Shown here: positions 44,988 through 52,807 of the stretch, piece by piece
Numbering within the stretch: position 1 is the first letter of the stretch
Layout of the letters: every line of letters begins with the position of its first letter
Assembly (NCBI GenBank): GCA_964574335.1
Contig: CAZNNH010000004.1
Coordinates: 29,885-93,884 of the forward strand
DNA length: 64,000 nt
Direction of reading: 5' to 3'
Origin: CAZNNH01 sp964574335
Lineage (GTDB): Bacteria > Acidobacteriota > Vicinamibacteria > Fen-336
Position numbers and translations under genes: made by a program
Notes under the pieces: model-generated
What the model saw: only the letters and a program-made list of their open reading frames with translations
What the model was told of the DNA's origin: nothing
The model's database searches: none

Positions 44988-45530
44988 ATGGCCTCCTCCC
45001 TCGACCTCCACGGAACCACGATCCTGGCGGTCCGTCACGCCGGCGGCTGTGCGATCGCCGGAGACGGGCAGGTGACCCTGGGCCAGACCGTCGTCAAACA
45101 CACCGCCCGGAAGATCCGGCGGCTCCACAACGGCCAGGTGCTGGCCGGCTTCGCCGGCTCCACCGCCGACGCCCTGGCGCTGTTCGCCAAGTTCGAGGCC
45201 AAGATCGACGAGCACCGCGGCAACCTCGAGCGCGCCGCGGTGGAGCTGTCCAAGGACTGGCGCACCGACCGCGTCCTGCGCCGGCTCGAGGCCTTCCTGG
45301 TGGCGCTGGATCGGGACTCGGCCTTCCTGCTTTCGGGGGCCGGCGACGTGATCACGCCCGACGACGGGCTCCTGGCAGTGGGTAGCGGCGGCCCATTTGC
45401 CCTGGCCGCCGCCCGGGCCCTGGCCCGCCACACCACGCTCGATGCCGGCACGCTGGCCCTCGAGGCGATGAAGATCGCCGCCGGGATCTGCGTCTACACC
45501 AACGAGACCATCCTGGTGGAGACGCTCTAG
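44988..45530 (+). CDS. hslV: ATP-dependent protease subunit HslV
   Basis: Proteolytic core of HslUV. 180 residues. Processing after HG exposes Thr10 as nucleophile (LHGTTILAVRH), and GDGQVTLGQTVVKHTARKIR is the conserved proteasome-like region. Typical length. It is followed by hslU with a one-base overlap (TAGTG). Confidence 0.97.
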   Translation: MASSLDLHGTTILAVRHAGGCAIAGDGQVTLGQTVVKHTARKIRRLHNGQVLAGFAGSTADALALFAKFEAKIDEHRGNLERAAVELSKDWRTDRVLRRLEAFLVALDRDSAFLLSGAGDVITPDDGLLAVGSGGPFALAAARALARHTTLDAGTLALEAMKIAAGICVYTNETILVETL

Positions 45531-46936
45531 TGCCGATCCAGCTTCCGGCGTCGAGCCAGGAGCTCCACGACCTCGACCAGCTCACCCCACGACAGATCGT
45601 GGCCGAGCTCGACCGCTACGTGATCGGCCAAGACCAGGCCAAGCGGGCGGTGGCGATCGCCCTGCGAAACCGGGTGCGCCGTCAACGGCTCCCGCCGGAG
45701 CTGGCCACCGAGATCACCCCCCGCAACATCCTCATGATCGGCCCCACCGGGGTGGGCAAGACCGAGATCGCCCGGCGGCTGGCGCGGATGTCGAGCAGCC
45801 CTTTCGTCAAGGTCGAGGCATCCAAGTTCACCGAGGTCGGCTACGTGGGACGCGACGTCGAGTCGATCATCCGGGACCTCGTCGAAGCTGCCGTCCACCT
45901 GGTGCGCCGCGAGCGGCGGGCCGAGGTCCAGGACCGGGCCCGGCAGAATGTCGAGGAGCAGCTCCTCGACCTGCTGCTGCCGCCGCTTCGATCGCGACCG
46001 GCAGAGACGGCCGGTGCCGACGCCGAAGCGGCCGCATCCTCGCCCACCGAGTCCTTTCGGACCACACGGGAGCGCCTCCGCGCCCAGCTCCGGGCCGGCG
46101 AGCTCGACGCCCGCACCGTCGAGGTGGATGTCCCGCAGCGGAGCTTCCCCACCTTCCAGGTGATGAGCTCCCAGGGCGTCGAGGAGATGGACATCAACGT
46201 CAAGGACCTCCTGCCCGGGATCTTCGGCGGTCGCACCAAGCGCCGCACGTTGCCCGTCTCGGAGGCCCGCGAGGTCCTGCTCCGGGAGGAGGAGAACCGA
46301 CTGGTGGACACCGAGCAGGTCTCCCGCCAGGCGGTGGAGCGAGCCCAGAGCTCGGGCATCGTCTTCCTGGACGAGATCGACAAGGTGGCGGGTCGCGAGG
46401 GCAGCCATGGGCCAGAGGTCTCGCGCGAAGGCGTCCAGCGCGACATCCTTCCCATCGTCGAGGGCACCACCGTTACCACCAAGCATGGCGCCGTGCGCAC
46501 CGACCACATCCTCTTCATCGCCGCCGGGGCGTTCCACGTCTCGAAGCCCAGCGACCTGATCCCGGAGCTCCAGGGGCGCTTCCCGATCCGGGTCGAGCTC
46601 GCGTCCCTCTCCCGCGAAGACCTGCACCGGATCCTGACCGAGCCACGCAACGCCCTGCTCTCGCAGCACCAGGCGCTGCTCAAGACCGAGGGGCTGGAGC
46701 TCGACTTCGCCCCCGACGCGATCGCCGAGATCGCTCGCTTCGCCGCTGAGGTCAACGACGCCGCCGAGAACATCGGGGCCCGGCGGCTCGCCACCGTGCT
46801 CGAACGCCTGCTGGACGAAGTCTCCTTCGAAGGTCCAGCGGAGAGCCCTCGTCAGGTGCACATCGATGCCGAGGAGGTGCGCCGCAAGTTGGCCCCCCTG
46901 GTCAAGGACCAGGACCTCAGTCGCTTCATCCTGTGA
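45530..46936 (+). CDS. hslU: HslU ATPase subunit of HslUV
   Basis: AAA+ unfoldase that feeds HslV. 468 residues, GTG start at 45530. Walker A GPTGVGKT is at 71-78, followed by the inserted I domain (about 110-230), and Walker B IVFLDEIDKVAG. The C-terminus ends SRFIL, which docks into HslV. Directly downstream of hslV. Confidence 0.97.
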   Translation: MPIQLPASSQELHDLDQLTPRQIVAELDRYVIGQDQAKRAVAIALRNRVRRQRLPPELATEITPRNILMIGPTGVGKTEIARRLARMSSSPFVKVEASKFTEVGYVGRDVESIIRDLVEAAVHLVRRERRAEVQDRARQNVEEQLLDLLLPPLRSRPAETAGADAEAAASSPTESFRTTRERLRAQLRAGELDARTVEVDVPQRSFPTFQVMSSQGVEEMDINVKDLLPGIFGGRTKRRTLPVSEAREVLLREEENRLVDTEQVSRQAVERAQSSGIVFLDEIDKVAGREGSHGPEVSREGVQRDILPIVEGTTVTTKHGAVRTDHILFIAAGAFHVSKPSDLIPELQGRFPIRVELASLSREDLHRILTEPRNALLSQHQALLKTEGLELDFAPDAIAEIARFAAEVNDAAENIGARRLATVLERLLDEVSFEGPAESPRQVHIDAEEVRRKLAPLVKDQDLSRFIL

Positions 46937-48204
46937 TGCGCCGCCGATTCTCCGCCGTCGCCCTCTGCGGCTGGCTCGCCGTCGGCCTGGCCAGCCCCGG
47001 CTGCGGAAAGCGCGGCGACCCGCTGCCCCCCATCGACCGCACCCCCCAGCCGGTGACCGACCTGAGCCTGGCCCAGCGAGGGGACCAGGTGGAGGTCCAC
47101 TTCGCCGCCCCGCGCGCCACGGTGGAGGGGGACCGCCTGCCGGTGCTCGAGGTGGAGCTGTGGCGGGCCGACACCGACGGCGTCGACGTAGCGCAGTACA
47201 AGCGGCTGAAGGTGGCACCCGGTGAGCGGCTCGTGGAGACCGAGCCCCGGCCCGCGCCCGGAACCACGCTTCGCTATGCCGCCCGCGCCCGGGTCGGCCG
47301 CGACCTCTCGCCGTACACCCGAGTGGTGGCGCTGAAGGTCCAGGAGCCGCCGGCCATCCCCCAGGACTTCGAGGCGGAGCTGCGTGCCGACGGTGTGATC
47401 CTGTCGTGGACACCGCCACCGCTGCCCGAATGGCTGACCGCGCCGGAGCCGGCCGAGGCAGAGGGCCCCGAAGAGGGCGAGGCGGTTGCGCCCGTTCCCC
47501 CGACCCCGCCGACCCCGTCGCCAGCGGCCGAGCCGACCACACCCGCGGCGACTCCGGATCAGGCGGGACTGGCAACGGCCCCGATCAGCCCCGCCTCGGT
47601 CGCCAGCGAAGGGGGGGAGCCGCCGGCCGAGAAGGGCCCGGAGGGCGAGGAGCCGGCACTGGAGGCGGGCCCGAAGAAACCCGCTGCCGCGGCCAAGCCG
47701 ACCCCCGAGCCGTTCCGCGGCGGCGTCAACGTCTATCGACGCTCAGGATTCGCGGGCTACTCTCAGCCGCTCAACCCGACACCGATCGCCATCGACAAGT
47801 ACCTCGACGCCGATCCGCCGATGAACGCCGAGACCTGCTACGTCCTGCGCACCATCGTCTCCACTGACCCGACCGTGGAGAGCGCGGCTTCCAAGGAGCT
47901 GTGCCTCCAGGTACGCGACATCGTGGCTCCGGCGGCCCCGATCGGTGTTGCCGTGAGGATCGCCGAGGACCGTCTCGAGATCACCTGGAGCGCCTCCGGG
48001 GAGGCGGACCTGGCGTTGTACCGGGTCTATTGCAGCGAGGGTGAGGGTCCCGCGGTACCGGTTGCCGACGTTCCCGGTGGGACGACCGTGCTCTACGAGA
48101 GCCTACCGGCCGAATCGGGAGCCCTCGTCTACACCGTGACCGCCATCGACACGGCCGGCAACGAGAGCCCGCCTTCAGCCCCTGCCCCGGTACGACTTCC
48201 CTGA
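46936..48204 (+). CDS. Fibronectin type III-like lipoprotein
   Basis: 422 residues. The start region ends in the lipoprotein motif SPGCGKRGDPLPP with Cys24 (cysteine-Gly-x-x-Gly-x-x-x-Pro-Pro, as in small LptM/YifL-type lipoproteins). Two FN3-like domains (about 35-135, and 330-420 with LEITWSASGEADLALYRVY) flank a long Pro/Ala/Glu-rich linker (about 160-255). The ATG at 46936 overlaps the hslU stop by one base. Likely a cell-surface or periplasmic adhesion-type protein. No enzyme motif. Confidence 0.8.
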   Translation: MRRRFSAVALCGWLAVGLASPGCGKRGDPLPPIDRTPQPVTDLSLAQRGDQVEVHFAAPRATVEGDRLPVLEVELWRADTDGVDVAQYKRLKVAPGERLVETEPRPAPGTTLRYAARARVGRDLSPYTRVVALKVQEPPAIPQDFEAELRADGVILSWTPPPLPEWLTAPEPAEAEGPEEGEAVAPVPPTPPTPSPAAEPTTPAATPDQAGLATAPISPASVASEGGEPPAEKGPEGEEPALEAGPKKPAAAAKPTPEPFRGGVNVYRRSGFAGYSQPLNPTPIAIDKYLDADPPMNAETCYVLRTIVSTDPTVESAASKELCLQVRDIVAPAAPIGVAVRIAEDRLEITWSASGEADLALYRVYCSEGEGPAVPVADVPGGTTVLYESLPAESGALVYTVTAIDTAGNESPPSAPAPVRLP

Positions 48205-48278
48205 GAGGGCTCGGCAAGGGATAGAATTCCCGGGGAGCGCGGGGCCGACCATCAGAACCTGAAGCCAAGGAACCGACC

Positions 48279-48944
48279 ATGAAGATCTTTCTCGACACCG
48301 CCAACCTCGACGAGATCCGCGAGGCCGCCTCGCTGGGCGTCGTCGACGGCATCACCACCAACCCGACCCTCCTGGCCAGAGAGAGTGGCGAGCCGGAGAA
48401 AATCCTGCTCGAGATCTGCAACACCATCGACGGACCGATATCAGCCGAGGTGATCGCCACCGACGCCGAAGGCATGGTTCGCGAAGGCCGCCGCTGGGCC
48501 GGCCTGCACCAGAACATCGTCGTCAAGATCCCCTGCATCGCCGAGGGGCTGAAGGCCACCAAGGTGCTGGCGGCGGACGGCCACCGGGTCAACATGACGC
48601 TGGTCTTCTCCGCCTCCCAGGCGCTGCTCTCGGCCAAGGCGGGGGCCCGCTTCGTCTCGCCGTTCGTGGGCCGACTCGACGACATCTCCACCTCGGGGAT
48701 GGATCTGGTCGCCGACATCGTCCAGATCTTCGACAACTACGACTTCGAGTGCGAGGTGCTGGCGGCCAGCCTGCGCCACCCCCTCCACGTGGTGGAGGCG
48801 GCCCGGCTCGGCGCTCACATCGCCACCATGCCCACCAAGGTGTTCCAGGCGCTGCTCAAGCACCCGCTCACCGACAAGGGCCTGGCGCAGTTCCTGGCCG
48901 ATTGGGAGAAGCTCCAGGCGGAGATCGCTGCGACGAGCCGCTGA
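48279..48944 (+). CDS. fsa: Transaldolase-like fructose-6-phosphate aldolase (TalC/FSA type)
   Basis: 221 residues, the short class of the transaldolase family. The beginning MKIFLDTANLDEIREA and TTNPTLLA (about 26-33) are signatures. The Schiff-base lysine is Lys83 in VVKIPC. VSPFVGRLDDI and MPTKVFQALLKHPLTDKG complete the pattern. A TAGAAT box lies about 50 bases upstream without a clear -35. Substrate choice (transaldolase or aldolase) cannot be read from the sequence. Confidence 0.92.
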   Translation: MKIFLDTANLDEIREAASLGVVDGITTNPTLLARESGEPEKILLEICNTIDGPISAEVIATDAEGMVREGRRWAGLHQNIVVKIPCIAEGLKATKVLAADGHRVNMTLVFSASQALLSAKAGARFVSPFVGRLDDISTSGMDLVADIVQIFDNYDFECEVLAASLRHPLHVVEAARLGAHIATMPTKVFQALLKHPLTDKGLAQFLADWEKLQAEIAATSR

Positions 48945-48945
48945 G

Positions 48946-49170
48946 ATGCCGATCTACGAGTACATCTGTGACGACTGTCAGGCCGCTTTCGAGAAGCTGG
49001 TCCGCAACTTCCGCGAGTCGGTGAGCTGCCCGAGCTGCCACGGCGACAGCGTCGAGAAGCAGCTGTCGACGTTTGCCTGCAAGGGCAGCGAGGGCGGCTT
49101 CCGGAGCAGCGTCGCAGGCGGCTGCGGCGCCGGGAGCTGCGCCGGCTGCAGCGGTGGCTGCTGCCATTGA
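48946..49170 (+). CDS. FmdB-family zinc-ribbon protein with Gly/Cys tail
   Basis: 74 residues. Standard FmdB start MPIYEYICDDC and a zinc ribbon CDDC...CPSCHGD. After that there is a Gly/Cys-rich tail with six cysteines (CGAGSCAGCSGGCCH at 60-74). It follows the aldolase gene by one base, and its stop overlaps the TTG start of the carboxylase beta gene. A link between the zinc ribbon and the carboxylase is possible but unproven. Confidence 0.88.
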   Translation: MPIYEYICDDCQAAFEKLVRNFRESVSCPSCHGDSVEKQLSTFACKGSEGGFRSSVAGGCGAGSCAGCSGGCCH

Positions 49171-50762
49171 GCCGCGGAGCGGTCCACGGCAGCGACCGCC
49201 ACCCGAGCCGGGCGCGCCCCCTCGAGGGGCTCGACCTCTTGCGCGACAAGCTCGACCGGGCCCGGCAAGGGGGGGGGGGCGAGCGCCTGGCGCGCCAGCA
49301 CGCCGAGGGAAAGCTGACCGCCCGTGAGCGGGTGGAGCTTCTCGTCGACGAGGGGAGCTTCGAGGAGCTCGACGCGCTGGTGGAGCACCGCTGCCTCGAT
49401 TTCGGCATGGCCGAGAAGAAGACCCCAGGGGACGGAGTGGTGTCCGGCTACGGCCGAGTCGACGGCCGGCCAGTCTACGTCTTCGCTCAGGACTTCACCG
49501 TGTTCGGCGGCAGCCTCTCGGAGACCAACGCCGGGAAGATCTGCAAGGTGATGGACCTGGCCGTGCGCAACGGCGCTCCCGTCATCGGCCTCAACGACTC
49601 GGGAGGGGCCCGCATCCAGGAAGGCGTGGTGTCGCTGGGCGGCTACGCCGACATCTTCCTGCGCAACACCCTGGCCTCCGGCGTGGTCCCGCAGATCTCG
49701 GCGATCCTGGGGCCGTGTGCCGGAGGCGCCGTCTACAGCCCCGCCATCACCGATTTCAACGTGATGGTCAAGGACAGCGCCTACATGTTCGTCACCGGTC
49801 CTGACGTGCTCCGGACCGTCACCCACGAGGAGGTCACCAAGGAGGAGCTGGGGGGGGCCATGACCCACAACGTCAAGTCGGGGGTCGCCCACTTCGCTGT
49901 CGACGACGACCAGGCCGGCCTCGCCCTCATCCGCGAGCTGCTCTCCTACCTCCCGTCGAACAACCTCGACGAGGCACCGGCGCGCGACACCGATGACCCC
50001 TCGGACCGCGAGGACCCCTCTCTCGATACCCTCGTCCCCCCCGAGCCCACCAAGCCGTACGACATCAAGCGCCTGATCGAGAGCGTGCTCGACGAGGGGC
50101 GGTTCCTGGAGGTGCACGAGCACTACGCCCCCAACATCGTGGTCGGGTTCGGCCGGCTCTCCGGCCGCAGCGTCGGCGTGGTGGCCAACCAGCCGGCGGT
50201 GCTGGCCGGGTGCCTGGACATCGATGCCTCCGTGAAGGCCGCGCGCTTCGTGCGCTTCTGCGACGCCTTCAACATCCCCCTGGTGACCTTCGAGGACGTC
50301 CCCGGGTTCCTGCCGGGGACCGCCCAGGAGTACGGCGGCATCATCCGGCACGGGGCCAAGCTGCTCTACGCGTTCGCCGAGGCGACGGTGCCCAAGGTGA
50401 CGGTGATCACCCGCAAGGCCTACGGCGGGGCCTATTGCGTGATGTCGAGCAAGCACATCCGCACCGACGTGAACTTCGCCTACCCCACGGCCGAGATTGC
50501 CGTGATGGGTCCCGAGGGCGCGGTGAACATCCTCTACCGACGCGAGCTCCAGCAGGCCGCCGATCCCGAGGCGCTGCGCAGGGAGAAGGTGGCCGAGTTC
50601 CGCCGCAAGTTCGCCAACCCCTACGTGGCCGCCGACCGAGGCTTCGTCGACGAGGTGATCGAGCCACGCAAGACCCGGCGCAAGCTGATCGCCGCGCTCT
50701 CGATGGCACGCAACAAGCGGGACCGAAACCCACCGAAGAAGCACGGCAACATCCCCCTCTAG
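49167..50762 (+). CDS. Acyl-CoA carboxylase beta subunit (propionyl/acetyl-CoA type)
   Basis: 531 residues, TTG start at 49167. Carboxyltransferase with the typical FTVFGGSLSETNAGKICKVM stretch, the oxyanion GLNDSGGARIQEGV and the C-terminal GGAYCVMSSKHI (biotin site) motifs. This pattern fits propionyl-CoA carboxylase beta best, but acetyl-CoA or methylmalonyl-CoA substrates remain possible. The coding start contains an 11-base G run (49269-49279). With the biotin carboxylase and BCCP genes that follow, it is a three-part acyl-CoA carboxylase. Confidence 0.93.
   Translation: MSRGAVHGSDRHPSRARPLEGLDLLRDKLDRARQGGGGERLARQHAEGKLTARERVELLVDEGSFEELDALVEHRCLDFGMAEKKTPGDGVVSGYGRVDGRPVYVFAQDFTVFGGSLSETNAGKICKVMDLAVRNGAPVIGLNDSGGARIQEGVVSLGGYADIFLRNTLASGVVPQISAILGPCAGGAVYSPAITDFNVMVKDSAYMFVTGPDVLRTVTHEEVTKEELGGAMTHNVKSGVAHFAVDDDQAGLALIRELLSYLPSNNLDEAPARDTDDPSDREDPSLDTLVPPEPTKPYDIKRLIESVLDEGRFLEVHEHYAPNIVVGFGRLSGRSVGVVANQPAVLAGCLDIDASVKAARFVRFCDAFNIPLVTFEDVPGFLPGTAQEYGGIIRHGAKLLYAFAEATVPKVTVITRKAYGGAYCVMSSKHIRTDVNFAYPTAEIAVMGPEGAVNILYRRELQQAADPEALRREKVAEFRRKFANPYVAADRGFVDEVIEPRKTRRKLIAALSMARNKRDRNPPKKHGNIPL
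49269..49279. repeat. Eleven-base G homopolymer inside the carboxylase beta gene
   Basis: Eleven G in a row, codons about 35-38 of the beta gene (QGGGGER). Slippage would shift the reading frame near the start of the protein. It is intact here. It may be a phase-variable tract, a mutation hotspot or an assembly error. Confidence 0.9.
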
Positions 50763-50791
50763 GGGACTCCGGCACGCGGGACGAGAGGCTC

Positions 50792-52312
50792 ATGAGCGGC
50801 CCACCCTTCCCCAAGATCCTGATCGCCAACCGGGGCGAGATCGCGGTCCGGATCATCCGGGCCTGCCGCGAGCTGGGGGTCCGCTCGGTGGCCGTCTACT
50901 CCGACGCCGATCGGGCCGCGCTGCACGTGCAACTGGCCGACGAGGCCCGGCGGCTGGGACCCGCGCCCGCCCCCGAGTCCTACCTCCGCATCGACCGGGT
51001 GATCGAGGCGGCCCGGGACGCGGGCGCCGCGGCGATCCATCCGGGCTACGGTTTCCTGGCCGAGAACCCCGAGCTGGCGGCGGCCTGTGAGACGTCCGGG
51101 CTGGTCTTCATCGGGCCCGGCAGCGAGGCGATCCGGGTGATGGGCGAGAAGACCTCGGCCCGCCGGCTGGCGGTGGCGGCCGGCGTCCCCGTCGTGCCCG
51201 GGACCCTCGACCCCGCCGCCGACGATGTCGAGCTTCTCGCCGAGGCCCGCCGGCTGGGCTACCCCGTGATGCTCAAGGCGGCGGCCGGCGGCGGCGGCAA
51301 GGGGATGCGGCTGGTGGCCGGCGAGGCCGAGCTCCGGGCGGCCGCCGCCCGAGCCCGCAGCGAGGCCCGCAGCGCTTTCGGCGACGATCGTCTCTACCTC
51401 GAGAAGGCGCTCGTGCGACCGCGCCACGTCGAGATCCAGGTCTTGGCCGATCACCACGGCGCGGTGGTCCACCTCTTCGAACGCGAGTGCTCGATCCAGC
51501 GCCGCCACCAGAAGGTCATCGAGGAGAGCCCCTCGCCGTTCGTCACCGAGGAGCTGCGCTCACGCATGGGAGCGCTGGCAGTGGCCCTGGTCCGGCAAGC
51601 CGGCTACCGCAACGCGGGCACCCTGGAGTTCCTGGTCGACGCCAACCGCCAACCCTACTTCCTCGAGATGAACACCCGGCTGCAGGTGGAGCATCCGGTG
51701 ACCGAGCTCGTCACCGGCCTGGACCTGGTGAAGCTCCAGATCCGTATCGCCGCCGGCGAGCCGCTTCCGTTCGAGCAGGCCCAGCTCGCCCAGCGCGGCC
51801 ACGCCATCGAGTGCCGGGTCTACGCCGAGGATCCAGCCGCCGGCTTCCTGCCGTGTCCCGGGCGGATCGTCGGCCTGCGGGTCCCGGGCGGGCCCGGGAT
51901 TCGGGACGACAGCGGGGTCTACGAAGGATACGAGGTCCCCGTACATTACGACCCGCTGATCTCGAAGCTCCTGGCCTACGGCGCAAGCCGAGAGGAGGCC
52001 CTCCAGCGCATGCGTCGCGCGGTGGCCGAGTACCGCGTGCTCGGGATCCGGACCACGCTGCCATTCTTCACCCGGGTCCTCGGGGATTCCCGTTTCGTGG
52101 CCGGCGACTTCGACACCTCCTTCATCGACAATCTGGGCGAGCCGGAGACCCCCGAAAGGGAGGAGGAACCCGCCTGGCCGGTGGCCGTGGCCGCCGCGGC
52201 GATCGCCGCCTACCGAGAGCGGGCCCGGTCGCAACTGGCCGGTTCCTCGTCCTCCGGAGTCTCCGCCTGGCGCCGGCGGGGCTGGCGCGAAGCGGTGCGA
52301 GGAGGGTGGTGA
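50792..52312 (+). CDS. accC: Biotin carboxylase subunit of acyl-CoA carboxylase
   Basis: 506 residues from the ATG at 50792 (in-frame upstream sequence is beta gene out of phase). Begins KILIANRGEIAVRIIRACRE, with the Gly-rich ATP-grasp loop AAAGGGGKGMR, ERECSIQRRHQKVIEESP and EMNTRLQVEHPVTE active-site blocks. It is shorter than a propionyl-CoA carboxylase alpha chain (about 660) because the BCCP is a separate gene; the last about 50 residues are a low-complexity extension. It overlaps the BCCP start by four bases (GTGA). Confidence 0.93.
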   Translation: MSGPPFPKILIANRGEIAVRIIRACRELGVRSVAVYSDADRAALHVQLADEARRLGPAPAPESYLRIDRVIEAARDAGAAAIHPGYGFLAENPELAAACETSGLVFIGPGSEAIRVMGEKTSARRLAVAAGVPVVPGTLDPAADDVELLAEARRLGYPVMLKAAAGGGGKGMRLVAGEAELRAAAARARSEARSAFGDDRLYLEKALVRPRHVEIQVLADHHGAVVHLFERECSIQRRHQKVIEESPSPFVTEELRSRMGALAVALVRQAGYRNAGTLEFLVDANRQPYFLEMNTRLQVEHPVTELVTGLDLVKLQIRIAAGEPLPFEQAQLAQRGHAIECRVYAEDPAAGFLPCPGRIVGLRVPGGPGIRDDSGVYEGYEVPVHYDPLISKLLAYGASREEALQRMRRAVAEYRVLGIRTTLPFFTRVLGDSRFVAGDFDTSFIDNLGEPETPEREEEPAWPVAVAAAAIAAYRERARSQLAGSSSSGVSAWRRRGWREAVRGGW

Positions 52313-52803
52313 TCTTTCAGGCCACCGTCGATGGCCGGTCGGTGCGGGTGGAGGTCAAGCCCCGCGATGGCGGCTACCTCGTCAGCGTCGACGGCCGACC
52401 GCTGCCGATCGACGTCAAGGCGACCGGCCCGAACACGCTGCATCTGCTGGTCGAGGGCCGCGGCTTCGACGTCGGTCTGGCCCGTCAGCCCACCGGCTAC
52501 CAGGTCGACCTGCCCAGCCGATCCTGGCTGGTTCAGCTGGCCCCGGCCTCCAGCGGCCGGACCCCACCCACGCGCAAGGCCGGCACCAGCCCGCTCCGTG
52601 TCACCGCCCCGATGCCGGGCCGGGTGGTGAGGGTGATGGTGACTCCCGGAGAGCGGGTCGCGGCCGGCGCCGGCCTCATCGTCGTCGAGGCGATGAAGAT
52701 GGAAAACGAGCTGCGGGCCCCTCGAGCCGGGCGCGTCCAACAGCTCGACGTCCAAGAGGGCCAGACGGTGGAGGTCGGGACGCTCCTGGTGGTCCTGGAG
52801 TGA
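52309..52803 (+). CDS. Biotin carboxyl carrier protein (BCCP)
   Basis: 164 residues from GTG at 52309 (GTG at 52306 also possible; AGGAGGG lies just upstream). The C-terminal biotinyl domain has VEAMKMENELRAPRAG with Lys130 as the biotin-carrying residue. The N-terminal 60-75 residues (VDGRSVRVEVKPRDGGYLVS) resemble the start of the BT-like domain found in the fused alpha chain. It ends 4 bases before the TamB gene. Confidence 0.93.
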   Translation: MIFQATVDGRSVRVEVKPRDGGYLVSVDGRPLPIDVKATGPNTLHLLVEGRGFDVGLARQPTGYQVDLPSRSWLVQLAPASSGRTPPTRKAGTSPLRVTAPMPGRVVRVMVTPGERVAAGAGLIVVEAMKMENELRAPRAGRVQQLDVQEGQTVEVGTLLVVLE

Positions 52804-52807
52804 GGCC

